DNA of 36,536 bases from Candidatus Tectomicrobia bacterium RIFCSPLOWO2_12_FULL_69_37 (GTDB lineage Bacteria > UBA8248). The DNA lies in assembly GCA_001790955.1 (NCBI GenBank), contig MGDP01000126.1:1-36536 (forward strand), read 5' to 3'. Positions 36,299 through 36,536 of this stretch are shown here, piece after piece; positions within the stretch are counted from its first letter, which is position 1, and the number at the start of each line of letters is the position of its first letter. The notes under the pieces were generated by a model. That model searched no databases and had not been told where the DNA came from. It saw only the letters and a program-made list of their open reading frames with translations. The translations under genes and the position numbers were made by a program.

Positions 36299-36536
36299 AT
36301 GGAAAACGATTACGCGTTCGAGATAGCCGCCTCCAGCATCCGCTTCGGTCCGGGCGCGACGCGGGAGATCGGCATGGACCTGGCCGAGATGGGCGTCAGG
36401 CGGGCGATGGTCCTGACCGACGCGGCCCTGTGCAAGCTCCCCCCCGTGGCGGCGGTGCTGGAGTCGCTCTCCGCCCGGAAGGTCGAGTACGCCCTCTTCG
36501 ACCGGGTCCGGGTCGAGCCCACGGACGCCTCGTTCC
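36299..36536 (+). CDS. Iron-containing alcohol dehydrogenase, hydroxyacid-oxoacid transhydrogenase (ADHFE1)-like; 3' truncated by window edge, absent from ORF track
   Basis: Manual translation MENDYAFEIAASSIRFGPGATREIGMDLAEMGVRRAMVLTDAALCKLPPVAAVLESLSARKVEYALFDRVRVEPTDASF; RBS GGGGGAGGGG. Confidence 0.88.
   Translation, partial: MENDYAFEIAASSIRFGPGATREIGMDLAEMGVRRAMVLTDAALCKLPPVAAVLESLSARKVEYALFDRVRVEPTDASF

Overview
High-GC bacterial window made of dense operons. Left to right: a branched-chain amino acid type ABC importer (livJ-like, livH, livM, livG, livF); a minus-strand catabolic trio (fumarylacetoacetate hydrolase-family, DUF6282-like, zinc-less MDR/quinone oxidoreductase); SDR; peptide-type solute-binding protein; CtBP-like D-2-hydroxyacid dehydrogenase; M24 peptidase; a ~950 bp GC-rich repeat-bearing intergenic region; SDR; a GntR/UTRA regulator divergent from a second, catalytically degenerate M24 protein; a peptide-type SBP plus two permeases (no ATPases); acyl-CoA dehydrogenase; CapA-like; CocE/NonD hydrolase; a double-CMD-domain protein; 2-oxoacid dehydrogenase E1 alpha and beta; alpha/beta hydrolase; the SRP RNA (ffs) followed by dnaX-ybaB-[zinc ribbon]-recR; a small secreted protein; TPR protein; cyclophilin; and finally a gene that the ORF track splits in two at an in-frame TGA. 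That TGA reads as selenocysteine in the motif D-U-G-S-C-T, the downstream ORF is in the same frame, and 20 nt after the TGA there is a 7-bp hairpin with a GGUCAGA loop resembling a bacterial SECIS. I regard this as the most important signal: an unannotated UGSC-type selenoprotein (34618..36288, Sec at residue 108) fused to a ~330 aa domain I cannot name, followed 10 bp later by the truncated start of an ADHFE1-like iron alcohol dehydrogenase (absent from the ORF track). The gene content suggests an uncultured soil or marine lineage of the Tectomicrobia/Rokubacteria/Methylomirabilota kind, but that is only an impression. No tools were run; all family calls come from reading the translations.
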